Position numbers and translations under genes: made by a program. From Cardamine occulta (taxonomy: Eukaryota; Streptophyta; Magnoliopsida; Brassicales; Brassicaceae), in assembly GCA_028015245.1 (NCBI GenBank), contig CM051369.1:18214343-18278342 (forward strand): a stretch of DNA of 64,000 nucleotides, in the 5' to 3' direction. Positions 20,656 through 32,600 of the stretch are shown piece by piece. How positions within the stretch are numbered: position 1 is the first letter of the stretch; each line of letters starts with the position of its first letter. Below the pieces are notes generated by a model, which made no database searches, was not told the DNA's origin, and worked only from the letters and a program-made list of their open reading frames with translations.

Positions 20656-23600
20656 GTTTAAAGTTTATATTATAAACAATCGCACAAGATAAGGAAATCC
20701 GGTTTATCTCCTTCATTATGGTTTATGTTCTGGTTTATTCCGGTCCGTTTGTCTAGACCATTGGAATATCGTGAATCGCTTTAGCCACTTTATCTTCTTC
20801 AACCTATTTCTCTCTATCATCAATTCATCATCTATCATCCACCATCAAATCTCCTAGGGCTTTGATTTACCGGGATCGGATCTATCGTTACCGGAGGCTT
20901 GATTGGCTCTAAACGTGTTAAAGATAAAACTGTGTATTGTTTAACAAGAAACAATCAAACCAACGTTCGTAAACCGCCAATTCGGATCCCAATCGAGAGA
21001 GCTTGCAAGAAGAAACAACTCTAAGAAATTGTAGATATCAAACGCAAGTTTCACAGAGTTGAGAGAAGAGAGGATAAACCCTAAAAATTGTCTTGAATGA
21101 ATAATAACGAAGGCTAAACATTGCCTTTATAATAAAAAGAAAGTATTGAGAATTATCGAAAATACTAAAACTCTTGCCAGGTCAGAGCCTTTGCTCATCC
21201 TTGCCTATCACGTTTATTTTCGTCTCTTTTCCTGTAACAAAACGCCGGTGAAAATTTCCGTGATGTCTGCCGATAACTCGAGGCAAGTTGGCAGAAAACG
21301 CAACCTCGGCGCGGAGGCCTCCACTCGAAAGGAAGCCCTGGAGCGGCTGAAAGCTACTAGGCAAGGAGGACTTCGGAATGGTGGTGGGTTCGATATTAGG
21401 CTGGAAGAGCCTATTTTCTATACAGTTGCTGATGAGGAGTACCAAGCTCTTGTTTCCCGACGGCGTGAGGAAGCTGGCGGGTTTGTGGTCGACGATGGGG
21501 AAGGTGGCCATCTGGGATACGTCGACGAGGGTGAGGAGGAGGATTGGTCGAAGCCCAGTGGACCAGAGTCGACGGATGAATCCGACGATGGTGGTAGCTT
21601 AAGCGGGAGACTGAAGAGGAGGAAGACTGAGAAGAAGAAAGGAAAAGAAGAAGCTCAGCAACCTCAGGTTAAGAAGGTGAATCTGTCGCTTAAGGCTGCG
21701 GCTACTATTACAGGTAAAGGGAGACTTTCTTCTATGTTCACATGTTCGAGTTTTAAGAAGGGCAAAGAGACTGATAAGGTCAAATGTGAGAATATTCTTG
21801 ATGAGGTATTAGCTGAGGTTACTCCAGATGATATAGATAGAGAAAGGCATAAGCGAAGGAAACAACCACCTGTAGTTCATGTTACACCGAGAATGGAAAT
21901 GCAGGATTCAGAACCCACACCCTCAATTTATCAGGGCGAGAAAGAGCAAGTCGTGACAGAATTTGAAGTCATCCCTCCTCCGCATGATTCTAATATTATG
22001 GATCTACCTGGAAGTAGTGATATTGTTAAAGAGGATGGATCAAACAAGATTAGAGAAAGTGATGCCAATGAGGTATTTACATTGAATGCAGCAATTGATA
22101 TGAAAGACAGGGACCCGGCTTCAAGCGCCAATGCTGCTTGGAAGGAAGCCATGGGCAAAGGTGGCACTGAGAATTGTGAAGGGCAAACGGAATTTGATTT
22201 GGATGCTGATGGTTCACTTCGTTTTTATATTCTTGACGCTTACGAGGAGGCTTTTGGCGCTAGTATGGGTACAATACATCTGTTTGGGAAGGTGAGTCTC
22301 TTCTCTTGGGATTTTTGTTTCGCTTGTGCTTTAAAGTTGTTCTTCTTTGGCCTTCTGGAGATTAATTCGGATATACTCTCAGGTTAAAATGGGAGATACG
22401 TACAAGAGTTGCTGTGCGGTAGTTAAGAATATCCAGAGATGTGTTTATGCTATTCCAAATGATTCCATATTTCCTTCCCATGAACTAATGACCCTCGAGC
22501 AAGAGGTGAAAGAGTCGAGACTTTCTCCTGAATCCTTCCGAGGGAAGTTATATGTGAGTTTGATTACTTGTGTTACACATATTGCTTAGAGTAAGCAATA
22601 TCGTTTTCCTATATTATTTATTGTTTTTTGGCCGTGTCTTCTCAGGAAATGGCATCAAAACTGAAGAAGGAAATTTCTCAGCAATTGTTACAACTCAATG
22701 TTTCAAATTATAGCATGGCACTTGTCAAGGTTTGGGTCTTTACTTTAACTTTTCATGTATTCTAGCAGCAAAACTTTTCTTTTGACTCTATCTTCTACTC
22801 TCCTTGGATGAATTTCAGAGAAACTATGCATTTGACAGGCCTGATGTGCCTGCTGGCGAACAATATGTTTTGAAGATAAATTATCCATTTAAGGTTCATT
22901 TCAGCTTCAAAAGTTGTCTTTTCTTTTTTTCGGTTTGTTTTTTTTTTTTGTAATTTCCGGACTCAACACCATAACATTTTTGTCTTTGTTGTCATAGGAT
23001 CCTCCACTTCCAGAAGACCTTAAAGGGGAGTCTTTTTGCGCTGTGCTGGGCTCTCATACCAGGTTTTGGCGTCTTACTGCTGAGTTTATTTACCTTTCCC
23101 TGTTTTTTATAGTCGATTAGTTAAGTTTGCATTTACTGGTCCTTTGTAAGCTTCTTTGTTAACTATGTGTGCCCGCTATGTCAATTTAGCACAGCGCAAT
23201 TTTTCTCTCAATATTAAGTTAATTTATATGCAGTGCTTTGGAGCTTTTTGTCCTTAAAAGGAAGATCATGGGACCTTCTTGGCTCAAAATTTCAATCTTT
23301 TCTGCCACTTCACCATCTCAACGAGTAAGGCCTTTAAAAAGTACCATGATCATCCTTACTAGTGATTTTTAGTTCTGTTTTTTTTTTCCAATAATGAGGA
23401 CTTGACACTTGTGCAGGTGACCTGGTGCAAGTTTGAGGTTAATGTTGAATCTCCCAAGGTTATCACTGTTTTAATTCCGGAGGAAAAAACGGTTCATCCT
23501 CCTGCTGTCGTTACAGCCATTAACTTGAAGACTATAGTCAATGAAAAGCTGAACATCAGCGAAATTGTTTCCGCGTCTGTTCTCTGCTTTCACAACGCCA

Positions 23601-25810
23601 AGGTTTGTTCTACAACATTTGACCAAAGCTTCTTAGCCGTTGTTTCTCTCTGTGAATAATATGGATGTGTCCATGAGTGTTCGTCACCTCGATGGTTATG
23701 CTACTACATTCTTAATTATGATCATGACATTACCAGGCACAAGTAGTTATTTGTACCATCTGTGTTTTTTGTGTTTAAGCTGGTTTCTGGACGATTTTCT
23801 CTTGCTCAAATGACACTCTCTTATGTCGATATGAGTATCTTGACATTTGATGTTCCTTGGTCTTTCAGATTGATGTTCCAATGCCAGGTCCAGAAAGAAA
23901 GAGATCTGGTGTTCTGAGTCATTTCACTGTTGTCAGGAATCCTGAAGGAACCGGCTACCCAATTGGTTGGAAAAAAGAAGTGGCTGACAGAAATTCAAAG
24001 AACGGTTGCAGTGTTTTAAGTTTTGAAAACAGGTATTTCGCAGCTCTGTTGCTGAATAGGCTGTGCTTATGATCCATATATATCTTTGACAATTCATGTT
24101 GCTTTCATCCAACATTTGATTTCCTTTTCTTACTGCAGTGAAAGAGCATTGCTGAACCGATTGTTTCTGGAGTTGACCAAATTGGACAGTGATGTTCTTG
24201 TAGGACATAATATATCAGGTTTCGATCTGGATGTCCTTCTCCAAAGAGCCCAGGTAAAGCAAATACTCTTTTTTACCATTAAAAAAAAATGGCCGTGTCT
24301 TTCATTTTTTTTCCTCCTATGATGTGCTTTTTCATTAACACTCCGAGGAACTATAGCGTGCTCCGGTAGACGTGATGCTATTTGTAAGGACTTGTCTTCT
24401 ATGCAGAAGTAGCATTAATAAGCCAGCAAGTTCTTATTTTATGCATTGTACATCATTTAGTCCCTTTTCTCAGTCTCTCCTGTTGTGATGGTGACGTAAC
24501 AGAGATACGAACATAACTTCTGTTTTTCTCTAAAAACTGAATGATTACCGTGCAGGCTTGCAAAGTTTTGAGTAGCATGTGGTCCAAAATTGGCCGTCTC
24601 AGACGCTCTTTCATGCCTAAGCTTAAAGGGAACACTAATTTTGGGTCTGGAGCTACACCAGGGCTTATGTCTTGCATTGCTGGAAGACTCTTATGTGATA
24701 CAGATCTATGTTCTCGTGACTTGTTGAAGCAGGTATGATGCTCAACTCTTATAAGCAGTGAGCTGAAGCTTCGTCCCTCACTTATAAGCTTCTGGTTGTT
24801 GCAGATCAGTTATTCGTTAACAGACCTTTCAAAGACACAGCTGAACCGGGACAGGAAAGAGATATCGCCTAATGATATTCCCAAAATGTTTCAGTCATCT
24901 AAAAAACTTGTGGAACTTGTAAGTTCTTTAGTTTGTCCACTCATGTCTGTTTTATGGATACGCTGGTACTACATCACTAGGGACGATAGGTTATGATTCC
25001 TTGCAAGCGAAATAATTTATTGCATACTGGAGAAGGATAATGATCCAGTCATACATAGAAGTAAAGGAGTTGCAGATAAACATCAGTTGACGTAAGGTTG
25101 ATAAGTGATGACTGCATCTTAATTGCTTGCTTGCTATAACCTTTTGGTTTTCTTCGGTTCAGATTGAATGTGCTGAGACAGATGCCTGGTTATCCATGGA
25201 GCTCATGTTTCATTTAAGTGTTCTTCCTCTCACTCTCCAGCTTACCAACATAAGTGGCAATCTCTGGGGGAAAACTCTTCAGGTAATGAATGACTCCTGT
25301 CCTAGCTCTCCTCTCTCTCTCCCCCTCTCTCAAACGTTATCTAGTAACTTAAGAATTTTTTTTTTGTTCATTACCAGGGAGCCAAGGCGCAAAGAAATGA
25401 ATACTACTTACTACATACATTCCACTCGAAAAAGTACATTCTCCCGGACAAAATTTCGCAACATATGAAGGAAATAAAGTCATCAAAAAGAAGAATCAAT
25501 CATGATCCAGAAGACCACAATGTAGATGAATTGGATGTTGACTTGGCTTTGGAAAATGATCCGTCTAAGGGCAACAAAACAAAGAAGGGTACAGCCTACG
25601 CTGGTGGATTGGTCTTGGAGCCAAAGAAAGGCTTATATGACAAATATGTGTTGCTTCTCGATTTCAGTAGTCTTTACCCGTCTATTATACAGGTTAGCAG
25701 ACTGTTTTCTATTTCTCAAGCCTTGGATGGCTATTTCCACTTGATTGGTACATAACGGTCATTGTAATTTCAGGAATATAATATCTGTTTCACGACTATA
25801 CCACGATCAG

Positions 25811-25817
25811 AAGACGG
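25811..25817. repeat. Target-site duplication, left copy
   Basis: AAGACGG directly precedes the 5' LTR and is repeated at 29665-29671 after the 3' LTR. Seven bases match; copia integrases usually duplicate five, so two matching bases may be chance. With one copy removed exon 14 is exactly 90 bp and in frame. Confidence 0.85.
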
Positions 25818-26340
25818 TATTGAAATTAAACTTGATTTTGGCTAAACTTAATTATGAGTTCAAAATCCAATTATCTATTATTGGACCAAACCCAAAATTA
25901 AGCCCAAGTTATAGAATTTCTCTAGAAACATCTTAAAGATCATCACCTCCTTTAAATGTTCTAGAAAATTATATTAGATAAAATATCTAGAGATTAGTGT
26001 GGAATAATCTAGATAATTGTAACATAAAAATCTAGATATTATGTTAGAGAGTTCTAGAGATTAGAAGAACGTTTGTAAGATATTTTGTAGTTTTGGAGCC
26101 TATAAATAGTTCTATCCTCTCCTATTTGTATCAACTTGAAGAAGTGAAATAAAAAGAAAGTTTAAAGAAAGAGTGTTCTTCATAAGTTCTCTAAGTCTCT
26201 CTAGACATCTTTCAAGTATTCTCTAATTGTTCTTCCAAATTTTCTAATCATACTTGGAGAGTTTCTCATCTTGGTTCTTTCGAGTTTCTCGGGGTATTAC
26301 GGTCTTGGGCTAGTGCTAAGCACTATCGGTGTTTTCTTTA
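25818..26340 (+). repeat. 5' LTR of the copia element
   Basis: 523 bp, from TATTGAAATTAAACTTG to GTGTTTTCTTTA. It contains a TATA-like CCTATAAATAG at about 26099-26109, expected to be the U3/R promoter. It differs from the 3' LTR at about a dozen positions by eye. Confidence 0.93.
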
Positions 26341-26413
26341 CTTGGTATCAGAGCCATTCTAATCTTGTGCTCATCAAGATCGGGGTTATAGAGAGCTCGA
26401 GTTTACTCTAAGT

Positions 26414-28864
26414 ATGGAATCAACGGGTCGTGTTGTTGGATTAGGAATGGAGATCTTAAACCAATCTAACTACCGGTTATGGAAGTCATGTATGGAGTCA
26501 TACTTGGTGAGTGAGGACTTATGGGATGTCGTCGGTGGTAGCAGCACTAGACTACCAACTGGAGATGCTGCAACTGCAGAAGCGACAAAAGAATGGACAC
26601 GGAAGAATGCCAAGGTGGAGTTTGCCCTAAAGAGGTCAATATCCGTGGGAATATTTGAGCATGTCTCAAGGTGTACATCTGCTAGTTCTATTTGGCAGGC
26701 GCTAGACCAATTGTTCAACAAGAAGAACGACGCTCGTTTACAACTATTAGAGAATGAGTTAGCGAATGCGAAGCAGGGGGAGTCTTCAATCTCAGAATTT
26801 TTTATCAAGGTAAAAAATCTTTGCTCGGAGATTAATACTCTTAATCCGGAAGAATCTATTTCGGAAGCTCGTTTGAAACGGGTTATTATTCGAGGTCTAC
26901 GATCCGAATATACTTCGTTTGTGACTTCAGTTCAAAGATGGGCTATACAACCTTCCTTGGAGGAGTTTGAAAACTTGCTAGCTTCGCAAGAATCACTAGC
27001 CCAACAAATGGCGGGAGTTAAAATTCATGACGACTCGGAGAGCGCGTTTGTGGCCCGAAGGCAACAAGGCTTAAATCCCAAACCCAAGGATGGAGGCCCA
27101 AGAAACTATGATGGACGTCAAGGATCATCCATGGGAGATAAGAAAAAATTCAAGTGCTATCGGTGTGGGAAACTTGGGCACTTTAAAAAGGATTGTCGAG
27201 TCAAAATAAAGCAAACAAATATGGCGGAATCAAAAGATCATAGTGAAGACGAAGAATGGGGGAAATGTTTCACGGTGGAAGCTGCATCCTTAGGTAAATC
27301 TAGTCCAATGAAAGTGAAAAATAATTGGATTGTGGATTCTGGTTGTAGCCATCATATCACGGGAGATGAGAAGTTATTTTCTAGTCTTCAGCACCATGAC
27401 GGAAAAGAAGCAATCATTACCGCGGATAATTCGATCCATCACGTTGAGAAAGAAGGAACAGTTGTCATCAAAGGAGATGATGGAAGCCCAATCACTCTCA
27501 AGAATGTATACCATGTTCCTGGAGTAAAGAAAAATTTTCTCTCTGTGGTAAACGCGGTGGACTCAGGTAACTATGTTTTATTTGGCCCAAAAGACGTTAA
27601 ATTTTTGAAAAACATTCAAGAGTTAAAGGCAGACGTAGTTCACACCGGAGCACGAGTTAAAGATCTTTATGTTTTATCTGCTTCAAACACTTATGTGGAG
27701 AAGATGAGTACAAATGACAATGCCTTTATATGGCATGCTAGATTTGGTCATATAAATATGACTAAGCTTAAGGTCATGGTGAATAAAAACTTAGTTAACA
27801 GGCTTCCAAAGTTGAAGATTCAAGATGATGGAAGACTTTGTGAAGGATGCCAATATGGAAAGTCACATAGACTTCCATTTGACTACTCCACCTCACGATG
27901 CGACGCTCCGTTGGAGAGGGTCCATAGTGATTTAATGGGTCCGACAAGAACACCCTCGTATTCCGGATTTCGCTACATGTTGTTGTTCGTTGATGACTTC
28001 TCACGGTATACTTGGGTATACTTTGTAAAGGAAAAATCAGAAGTATTCTCCAAGTTCCAGGAGTTCAAGATCACCATGGAAGGAGAGTTGGGTCGGAAGA
28101 TTAAGACCCTAAGGACGGATAATGGAGGGGAGTTTATGTCAAAGGAGTTTCTCTATTTTTGTCGAAATCATGGTATCAAGAGAGAATTTACATGCCCATA
28201 TACACCTCAACAAAATGGAGTAGCGGAAAGAAAGATTAGACATCTAAGTGAGACATGTAGAAGTTGGCTACATGGGAAGGATTTGCCTAAGGCCTTATGG
28301 GCGGAAGGCATGAGATGTGCAACCTATGTCATCAACCGAATGCCACTTAGTCCAAACGATATGCAGTCTCCTTATGAGATGGTTCATGAAAAAAAACTAA
28401 CGGTGAAACATCTCAGGATATTTGGATCAATTTGCTACGTTCATGTGTTTGATTCTCAAAGAACCAAGTTGGAGGCAAAGGCGAAGAAATGCATCTTTGT
28501 TGGCTATGATGAACAAAGGAAAGGTTGGAGGTGTATGGATCCTGAGACAAACAAGTATGTTGTGTCTCATGATGTTGTCTTTGATGAAGTTTCCTCATAC
28601 TATGGGCCACCTAAAGTCTTGGTAGAGAAAGATGGTGCGAGTTCCTCCAAGATCGATGAATCAACTCTTCAAGTACCACTTGAGAATAGAAGTCATGAAA
28701 ATGAGATACAAGTTGAAAGGGGGAGCAATAACCAAGAGCAAGAAGAGGAGCAAGTTCATGGTTCCATTGCAAGTCAACGACCTAAAAGAAATATTATTAG
28801 GCCAGCACGGTTTAGAGATGAAGAGTTTGTCACCACCTTCTCATGCTTCTTTGCAGCCCTTTAG
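26414..28864 (+). CDS. Copia gag-protease-integrase polyprotein (frameshifted at its end)
   Basis: An 816-codon ORF inside the retrotransposon. In order: UBN2-type gag (about 10-200), CCHC zinc knuckle CYRCGKLGHFKKDC (about 247-260), the aspartic protease signature WIVDSGCSHH (about D308), the GAG-pre-integrase block IWHARFGHINM with CEGCQYGKSH (about 440-485), and the rve integrase core starting RVHSDLMGP (about 500) with later acidic residues in the DDE arrangement and NGVAERK. This is the Ty1/copia order, with integrase before reverse transcriptase. The frame ends early at a frameshift near 28855; the next frame continues PLDEDEPTSYEEAKG, the start of the RT region. Confidence 0.93.
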   Translation: MESTGRVVGLGMEILNQSNYRLWKSCMESYLVSEDLWDVVGGSSTRLPTGDAATAEATKEWTRKNAKVEFALKRSISVGIFEHVSRCTSASSIWQALDQLFNKKNDARLQLLENELANAKQGESSISEFFIKVKNLCSEINTLNPEESISEARLKRVIIRGLRSEYTSFVTSVQRWAIQPSLEEFENLLASQESLAQQMAGVKIHDDSESAFVARRQQGLNPKPKDGGPRNYDGRQGSSMGDKKKFKCYRCGKLGHFKKDCRVKIKQTNMAESKDHSEDEEWGKCFTVEAASLGKSSPMKVKNNWIVDSGCSHHITGDEKLFSSLQHHDGKEAIITADNSIHHVEKEGTVVIKGDDGSPITLKNVYHVPGVKKNFLSVVNAVDSGNYVLFGPKDVKFLKNIQELKADVVHTGARVKDLYVLSASNTYVEKMSTNDNAFIWHARFGHINMTKLKVMVNKNLVNRLPKLKIQDDGRLCEGCQYGKSHRLPFDYSTSRCDAPLERVHSDLMGPTRTPSYSGFRYMLLFVDDFSRYTWVYFVKEKSEVFSKFQEFKITMEGELGRKIKTLRTDNGGEFMSKEFLYFCRNHGIKREFTCPYTPQQNGVAERKIRHLSETCRSWLHGKDLPKALWAEGMRCATYVINRMPLSPNDMQSPYEMVHEKKLTVKHLRIFGSICYVHVFDSQRTKLEAKAKKCIFVGYDEQRKGWRCMDPETNKYVVSHDVVFDEVSSYYGPPKVLVEKDGASSSKIDESTLQVPLENRSHENEIQVERGSNNQEQEEEQVHGSIASQRPKRNIIRPARFRDEEFVTTFSCFFAAL

Positions 28865-29169
28865 ATGAGGATGAGCCAACCTCATATGAAGAAGCAAAAG
28901 GAGTTCAAGAATGGGAGAGCGCAATGAATGAAGAGATGAATGCTCTAATGAAAAATGAAACTTGGGATTTGGTTCCAAAACCCAAAGATGTCCAACCCGT
29001 CTCGTGCAAATGGGTCTATCGGATAAAGCGAAAAGCGAATGGGAGTATTGATAGGTTTAAAACAAGGCATTACCGAAAGGTCAGTTCGAGGTACTTTGTT
29101 GGAAGCTCGGGATGGTTGACAAAATCAAGTTTAAGGGGGAGTATTGAAATTAAACTTGATTTTGGCTAA
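28843..29169 (+). pseudogene. Truncated copia reverse transcriptase remnant
   Basis: This frame continues the polyprotein one frame over, with the conserved RT start EWESAMNEEMNAL, WDLVPKPKDVQPVSCKWVYR and GSIDRFKTR. It then breaks, and the final coding bases of RNase H appear in another frame just before the polypurine tract. The YVDD active site and the whole RNase H domain are missing, a deletion of probably well over 1.5 kb compared with complete copia elements. Confidence 0.88.
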
Positions 29170-29664
29170 ACTTAATTATGAGTTCAAAATCCAATTATCC
29201 ATTATTGGACCAAACCCAAAATTAAGCCCAAGTTATAGAATTTCTCTAGAAACATCTTAAAGATCATCACCTCCTTTAAGTGTTCTAAAAAATTATATTA
29301 GATAAAATATCTAGAGATTAGTGTAGAATAATCTAGATAATTGTAACATAAAAATCTAGATATTATGTTAGAGAGTTCTAGAGATTAGAAGAAGGTTTGT
29401 AAGATATTTTGTAGTTTTGGAGCCTATAAATAGCTCTATTCTCTCCTATTTGTATCAAATTGAAGAAGTGAAATAAAAAGAAAGTTTAAAGAAAGAATGT
29501 TCTTCATAAGTTCTCTAAGTCTCTCTAGACATCTTTCAAGTATTCTCTAATTGTTCTTCCAAATTTTTTAATCATACTTGGAGAGTTTCTTATCTTGGTT
29601 CTTTCGAGTTTCTCGGGGTATTACGGTCTTGGGCTAGTGCTAAACACTATCGGTGTTTTCTTTA
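29142..29664 (+). repeat. 3' LTR of the copia element
   Basis: 523 bp, the same length as the 5' LTR and with the same termini. It is followed by the AAGACGG target duplication and the remainder of POLA exon 14. Confidence 0.93.
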
Positions 29665-32600
29665 AAGACGGAGTTCCTTGTTTACCTTCTAGTCAGACAC
29701 CTGGAATTCTTCCAAAGGTATGTTTACACTAGTTTCTTTCTATAGTGACTTCTCTCGGTTCCGTACTCGATCTTTTATAGGTCTTCAAACACCAAATCTA
29801 TAAGTCAGGCCAACCAAACCAGAAATTAATAGAAAGAACCAAAAACTCAACAAGCGAAAATAATATATTTTGCCTTGTTTTCTCTCAAGGTATATGCGAA
29901 AAGTCCTCAGAATAATGCGACCCAACTGTTCAGTATTGTATTGGTGATTGCTGCGTGCTGTAGTTCAATTAAACTAATCTTGACATCATGTTCTAAACTA
30001 TAGCTCTATGCATTTTTTTGTGCCGCGCTTTGATTTTCTCTCCTTGTTCTGTTATGCGAAGTCTAATAAAGATTAGATCATGAATTTCACAACATGTCTT
30101 TGTTTTAGTTGATGGAACACTTGGTCAGTATAAGGAAATCCGTCAAACTAAAGATGAAGAAGGAAATAGGTCTCAAGCATAGGGAGCTTGACATTCGGCA
30201 GCAGGCATTAAAGCTTGCAGCCAACAGGTTTGTATTTATGGTTTTAGCTTTTGCTGGCAATAATGCCCATTCACCACATTTTGATATTAATGTTTCATTC
30301 TAAACGCAGTTTGTATGGATATCTTGGGTTTTCTAATTCAAGATTCTACGCTAAGCCTTTAGCAGAGCTCATAACACTACAGGCAAGTTTTGCTTTCTGT
30401 GTGTTTCTAGTGATAAATTTTTCTTTGCTTTTCTCTATTCTCATGTGATCCGGTTAATTCCAAAACATTGCAGGGAAGGGAGATCCTACAAAGAACCGTG
30501 GATCTTGTCCAGAATCATTTAAATCTAGAGGTATCTCCTATACTTTGATTTTCAGCAGATAAATTAATGTAATGTGTCAACATTTCTGCTTTATCAAGTG
30601 TAAAATTGAACTTCTTGCTTTGTTATGCAGGTGATTTATGGTGACACAGATTCAATCATGATTCACAGTGGACTAGATGATATCGAAGAGGTCAAAGCCA
30701 TTGGAGCAAAAGTCATCCAAGAGGTAGGTTGGATAGTAGATTTATCTCCAGCTTTTTTACCCTTAATTCAAACCCTTCTATGATTAAACCAATACGCATT
30801 AAATGTTTGCAACTTTGATGTTCGGTTTCTTGATGCATGAACCATCACGCAATGGAGAACTCAAATTGGTATAACTGTTATTGGGGAGAGTGCTTTTTGG
30901 AGCAAATTGTAGACAAATTACAATGTAAAATAGCAGACATTTGATTTGGGTCTCACCTTCTCTTTTTCAATTTATAGGTCAATAAGAAGTATAGATGTCT
31001 GAAAATTGAATGTGATGGCATATATAAGAGAATGCTTCTTCTTAGAAAAAAGAAGTATGCCGCCTTAAAGTTGCAGTTCAAGGACGGGAAGACTTGCCAG
31101 GTAATATCTAATTTACACATTCTGGCTACCTTTTCTTTTAAACAGTGTTTGGGTACTAGATGCATTCTCAATGCAGGACATTGAAAGGAAAGGTGTGGAC
31201 ATGGTTCGTCGAGATTGGAGCTTGCTCTCCAAGGAAATTGGAGATTTATGCTTGGCTAAAATCTTGCATGGAGGGTATGTTCTAGAACATTCACTAAAAG
31301 CATTATTTTTACTCTCTTACAAAGCACAACAAAATCTTGTCTTCTTTGCAGGTCGTGTGTGGATGTTGTTGAAGCAATTCATAACGAACTTATGAAGGTA
31401 ATCTTTGTTAACTCCCCCCATTTATTAACTTTTGCTAATTAGTTTGCTCTTCTTTATCATCCAATACATGTTACTTTGTCCATGCAACAGATAAAAGAGG
31501 AAATGAGAAATGGGCAAGTTGCACTTGAGAAGTATGTCATCACCAAGGCATTGACTAAATCACCAGAAGCTTATCCAGATTCCAAAAGCCAACCACACGT
31601 TCAGGTGAGTATGAGAGGCTATTATTCGCATTATTGCTCACCGGAATTATGCTTTAAAATTTGTAGTTGTCACATTTTCCCGAACTCTGATTGTGCGGTT
31701 GAATCGTTTTTCTCAGGTTGCACTCAGAATGAGGCAACGTCGTTATAAAGAAGGTTTCAATGCTAGGGATACCGTACCGTATATAATCTGCTATGAACAG
31801 GTTCCCAACACAGAAGACCAGCTTAATACTATCCGATACCAAATCGTCTGTGTACTAAACTTCTTTACCCTTCCTCATTGCAGGGTAATACTAGCTTAGC
31901 AAGCTCAGCAGGGATTGCCGAACGTGCTAGGCATCCTGATGAGGTGAAATCAGACGACAGCAGATGGTTGGTTGACATAGATTACTACTTGGCACAGCAG
32001 ATTCATCCGGTGGTATCTCGTTTATGCGCAGAGATTCAGGGCACAAGTCCTGAGAGGTTAGCCGAGTGTTTAGGACTTGACCCATCAAAGGTAAAGCTTT
32101 CATTTAAGCCAATCTCCAATTCCATATATAATGATTGGAAATAATGTGCTCTTTTTTCTTTTGTCTTTTTCTATAGTATCGAAGCAGATCAAACGTTACT
32201 ACGGGCAGTGATCCTTCTACATCCCTCTTGTTTGCTACAAGCGATGAAGAAAGGTAATAATGTCTTATCCCATTTGTAGTTTGCTTTCATGCTTCCTTCC
32301 TATAATATATTTTCACCAGGATTTGCGTTATTCTTAGAATTCAATATCTGCAACAACGTAATTTACATGTTAAAAACGCAGATATAAAAGCTGTGAGCCG
32401 TTAGCATTAGCATGCCCCAGCTGCTCAGCTGCTTTCAACTGTCCATCGATTACTAGCTCAGTTTGTGCGTCTATCAGTAACAAATATGAAACAGAGGAAT
32501 CTGATTCTATATTCTGGCTTAAACTGCATTGCCCGAAATGCGAAGCAGAAGGTAGCACGAGAAGAATATCCCCTGCAATGATAGCTAACCAGGTAGGCAA

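Larger units (their letters stand above)
25818..29664 (+). mobile_element. Ty1/copia LTR retrotransposon, internally deleted
   Basis: A 3847-bp element with two 523-bp LTRs. A primer-binding site TGGTATCAGAGC follows the 5' LTR at 26343-26354, complementary to the 3' end of initiator tRNA-Met as in most plant copia elements. A polypurine tract AAGGGGGA at 29133-29140 precedes the 3' LTR. The internal region codes gag, protease and integrase, but reverse transcriptase is cut after its first about 65 residues and RNase H is reduced to its last codons (GMVDKIKFKGEY, stop in the LTR). It is in the same orientation as POLA. It cannot be autonomous; it may have been mobilised in trans or been deleted after insertion. 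Confidence 0.95.
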
